DNA of 6,324 nucleotides from Flavobacteriales bacterium (GTDB taxonomy: Bacteria > Bacteroidota > Bacteroidia > DT-38). The notes under the pieces are model-generated. The model was not told where the DNA came from, searched no databases, and saw nothing but the letters and a program-made list of their open reading frames with translations. Within the stretch, counting starts at the first letter, position 1. Each line of letters opens with the position of its first letter. The translations under genes and the position numbers were made by a program. Location: NCBI GenBank assembly GCA_013214975.1, contig JABSPR010000316.1, forward strand, positions 1 to 6,324, read 5' to 3'. This document shows positions 4,937 to 6,324 of the stretch, piece after piece.

Positions 4937-6324
4937 TTATTCTCCAAATTCGTCATCATCGTCGTTCATGCTAGACCCCATGGTGTACGTCTGAAGATTA
5001 TCCGAAAAAGGATCGTCTGAGTCATCAAAAATATTTTCTTCTAAGTCAACGAACTTAGCTAAGGTCGCAATAAACTTAAGACGAACACTGCCCAATCCAC
5101 CATTTCTATGCTTAGCGATTATTATTTCGCCCATTCCTAGATTATATCTACCTGTTTCGTCTTCATCCAAACCGTAATATTCTGGGCGATAAATAAACGT
5201 TACCATATCGGCATCTTGTTCAATCGCGCCAGATTCCCTTAAATCTGAAAGCATTGGTTTTTTATCGCCTCCCCTTGTTTCAACGGCTCTACTAAGTTGA
5301 GAAAGAGCCATAATTGGAATATTAAGTTCTTTTGCAATAGTTTTAAGATTTCTTGAAATGGTGCTTATTTCCTGTTCCCGGTTACCTTTCATATTAGGAC
5401 CAGCTGTCATTAGTTGGAGGTAATCTATTATTATGAACTTAATATCGTGTTGTGATTTAAGTCGTCGGGTTTTTGCACGTAACTCAAATACGGATAGGGC
5501 AGGAGAGTCATCAATGTAGATTGGGGCATCAGCGAGGGCAGTAATTTTTTCATTTAACTGATTCCACTCATTTTTATCTAAATTCCCCTTCTTCAGTTTT
5601 TCTATCGAAATTTCAGTTTCACTAGCAATTAGCCTATTTACTAATTGAACAGAAGACATCTCAAGAGAAAAGAAAGCTACAGGGATTTTAAATTGAACGG
5701 CGATATTTCTAGCCATAGAAAGTACAAAGGCTGTTTTTCCCATTCCTGGTCTTGCTGCACAGATAATTAAGTCAGAAGGTTGCCATCCCGATGTTAATCG
5801 GTCTAATTCTGTAAAGCCTGAAGGTATACCACTTATACCACCTTCTTGATCTCTAGCTTTCTCAATATTTGAAATAGCTTGATTCAGTACAACTTTAATT
5901 TCGTCGTAATTTTTTCGAATATTACCCTCAGCTACTGTGAAAAGTTCTTTTTCAACGAAGTCTAATAAGTCAAATACATCCGTTGATTCGTCGTATGATT
6001 TTTGAATCGTTTGTGACGCAATTCTAATCATTTGACGTTGGATGAATTTCTGTAGAACTATTCTTGCATGAAATTCAATATTTGAAGCAGAGGCGACGCG
6101 GTTAGTTAATTGGGTTATGTAATATGGTCCACCAACAATCTCTAAATCCCCATCTTTTTTAAGCTGATTTGTAACAGTTAGAATATCAATTGGTTCAGAA
6201 TTTTGAAAAAGCATTTGTATTGCTTTAAATATCTTCTGATTGTGCTGTTTGTAAAATGTTTCAGGATGTAATATGTCAATTACCGTGGTAAGTGCATCCT
6301 TTTCGAGCATTAAAGCTCCCAGTA
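4937..6324 (-). CDS. dnaB: Replicative DNA helicase DnaB (5' end missing at window edge)
   Basis: The hexameric helicase that unwinds DNA ahead of the replication fork and interacts with primase. The frame stays open past the ATG at 6308-6310 to the window edge. The four upstream codons read L-G-A-L, so the segment is LGALMLEKDA, a conserved internal DnaB N-domain motif. That ATG is therefore internal, and roughly 50 N-terminal residues lie outside. Counting from that Met: N-terminal domain about 1-105, linker ~105-160, RecA-like C-terminal domain ~160-425. Walker A ARPGMGKT is at 186-193. The catalytic Glu is in SLEMS (E217), Walker B FIIIDYLQL at 292-300, SQLSRAVE at 337-344, DLRESGAIEQDAD at 356-368 and KHRNG (arginine-finger region) at 400-404. 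No intein interrupts these motifs. The C terminus ends in an acidic tail (NDDDDEFGE). It appears to be an intact, functional gene, and leads the - strand group. Confidence 0.97.
   Translation of the reverse strand, partial: LGALMLEKDALTTVIDILHPETFYKQHNQKIFKAIQMLFQNSEPIDILTVTNQLKKDGDLEIVGGPYYITQLTNRVASASNIEFHARIVLQKFIQRQMIRIASQTIQKSYDESTDVFDLLDFVEKELFTVAEGNIRKNYDEIKVVLNQAISNIEKARDQEGGISGIPSGFTELDRLTSGWQPSDLIICAARPGMGKTAFVLSMARNIAVQFKIPVAFFSLEMSSVQLVNRLIASETEISIEKLKKGNLDKNEWNQLNEKITALADAPIYIDDSPALSVFELRAKTRRLKSQHDIKFIIIDYLQLMTAGPNMKGNREQEISTISRNLKTIAKELNIPIMALSQLSRAVETRGGDKKPMLSDLRESGAIEQDADMVTFIYRPEYYGLDEDETGRYNLGMGEIIIAKHRNGGLGSVRLKFIATLAKFVDLEENIFDDSDDPFSDNLQTYTMGSSMNDDDDEFGE

Noticed and set aside
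4937..6310. Intein or mobile insertion in dnaB
   Set aside because: DnaB is a common intein host, but Walker A, Walker B and the downstream helicase motifs follow each other at normal spacing with no insertion.

Overview
The window looks like a chromosomal segment from a member of the Bacteroidota, most likely order Flavobacteriales. The reasons are the low GC, no Shine-Dalgarno sequence before the visible starts, a Porin_10-type outer-membrane protein with a signal peptide ending VYS|Q, a Bacteroidota-style DnaB, and the secreted 'asparagine synthetase B-like' protein that I know only from this phylum. Genus cannot be assigned from the sequence alone. No mobile element, CRISPR array or clear horizontally acquired cargo was seen.

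Layout. Positions 1-~81 are the 3' end of a 23S rRNA. An ~90-base AT-rich spacer with a small hairpin follows, then a complete 5S rRNA (~172-285) and a strong intrinsic terminator (~291-327) that closes the rRNA operon. After an 84-base gap comes a + strand gene for a putative outer-membrane porin (412-2316). Its stop codon directly abuts the stop codon of a convergent three-gene - strand group. In transcription order that group is dnaB (5' end cut by the window edge, 6324-4937), a secreted asparagine synthetase B-like protein (4909-3647) and a membrane-anchored CotH-like protein (3615-2317). The gaps between them are 27 and 31 bases, so they are probably one transcription unit.

How they relate. 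The rRNA and DnaB genes are core information-processing genes, while the other three products are predicted to be exported (outer membrane, periplasm or cell surface, inner-membrane anchor). The most interesting item is the asparagine synthetase B-like protein. It has a signal peptide and neither domain of a real AsnB, but it does have a Cys in a nucleophile-elbow-like context, a His-rich HLHHED motif and a GGHDPED motif. This suggests an uncharacterised exported protein with a class I amidotransferase-like fold. It sits beside a CotH-like protein whose putative catalytic positions deviate from the usual pattern. I see no new multi-gene defence or mobile system. The under-described biology here is the exported gene pair downstream of dnaB.
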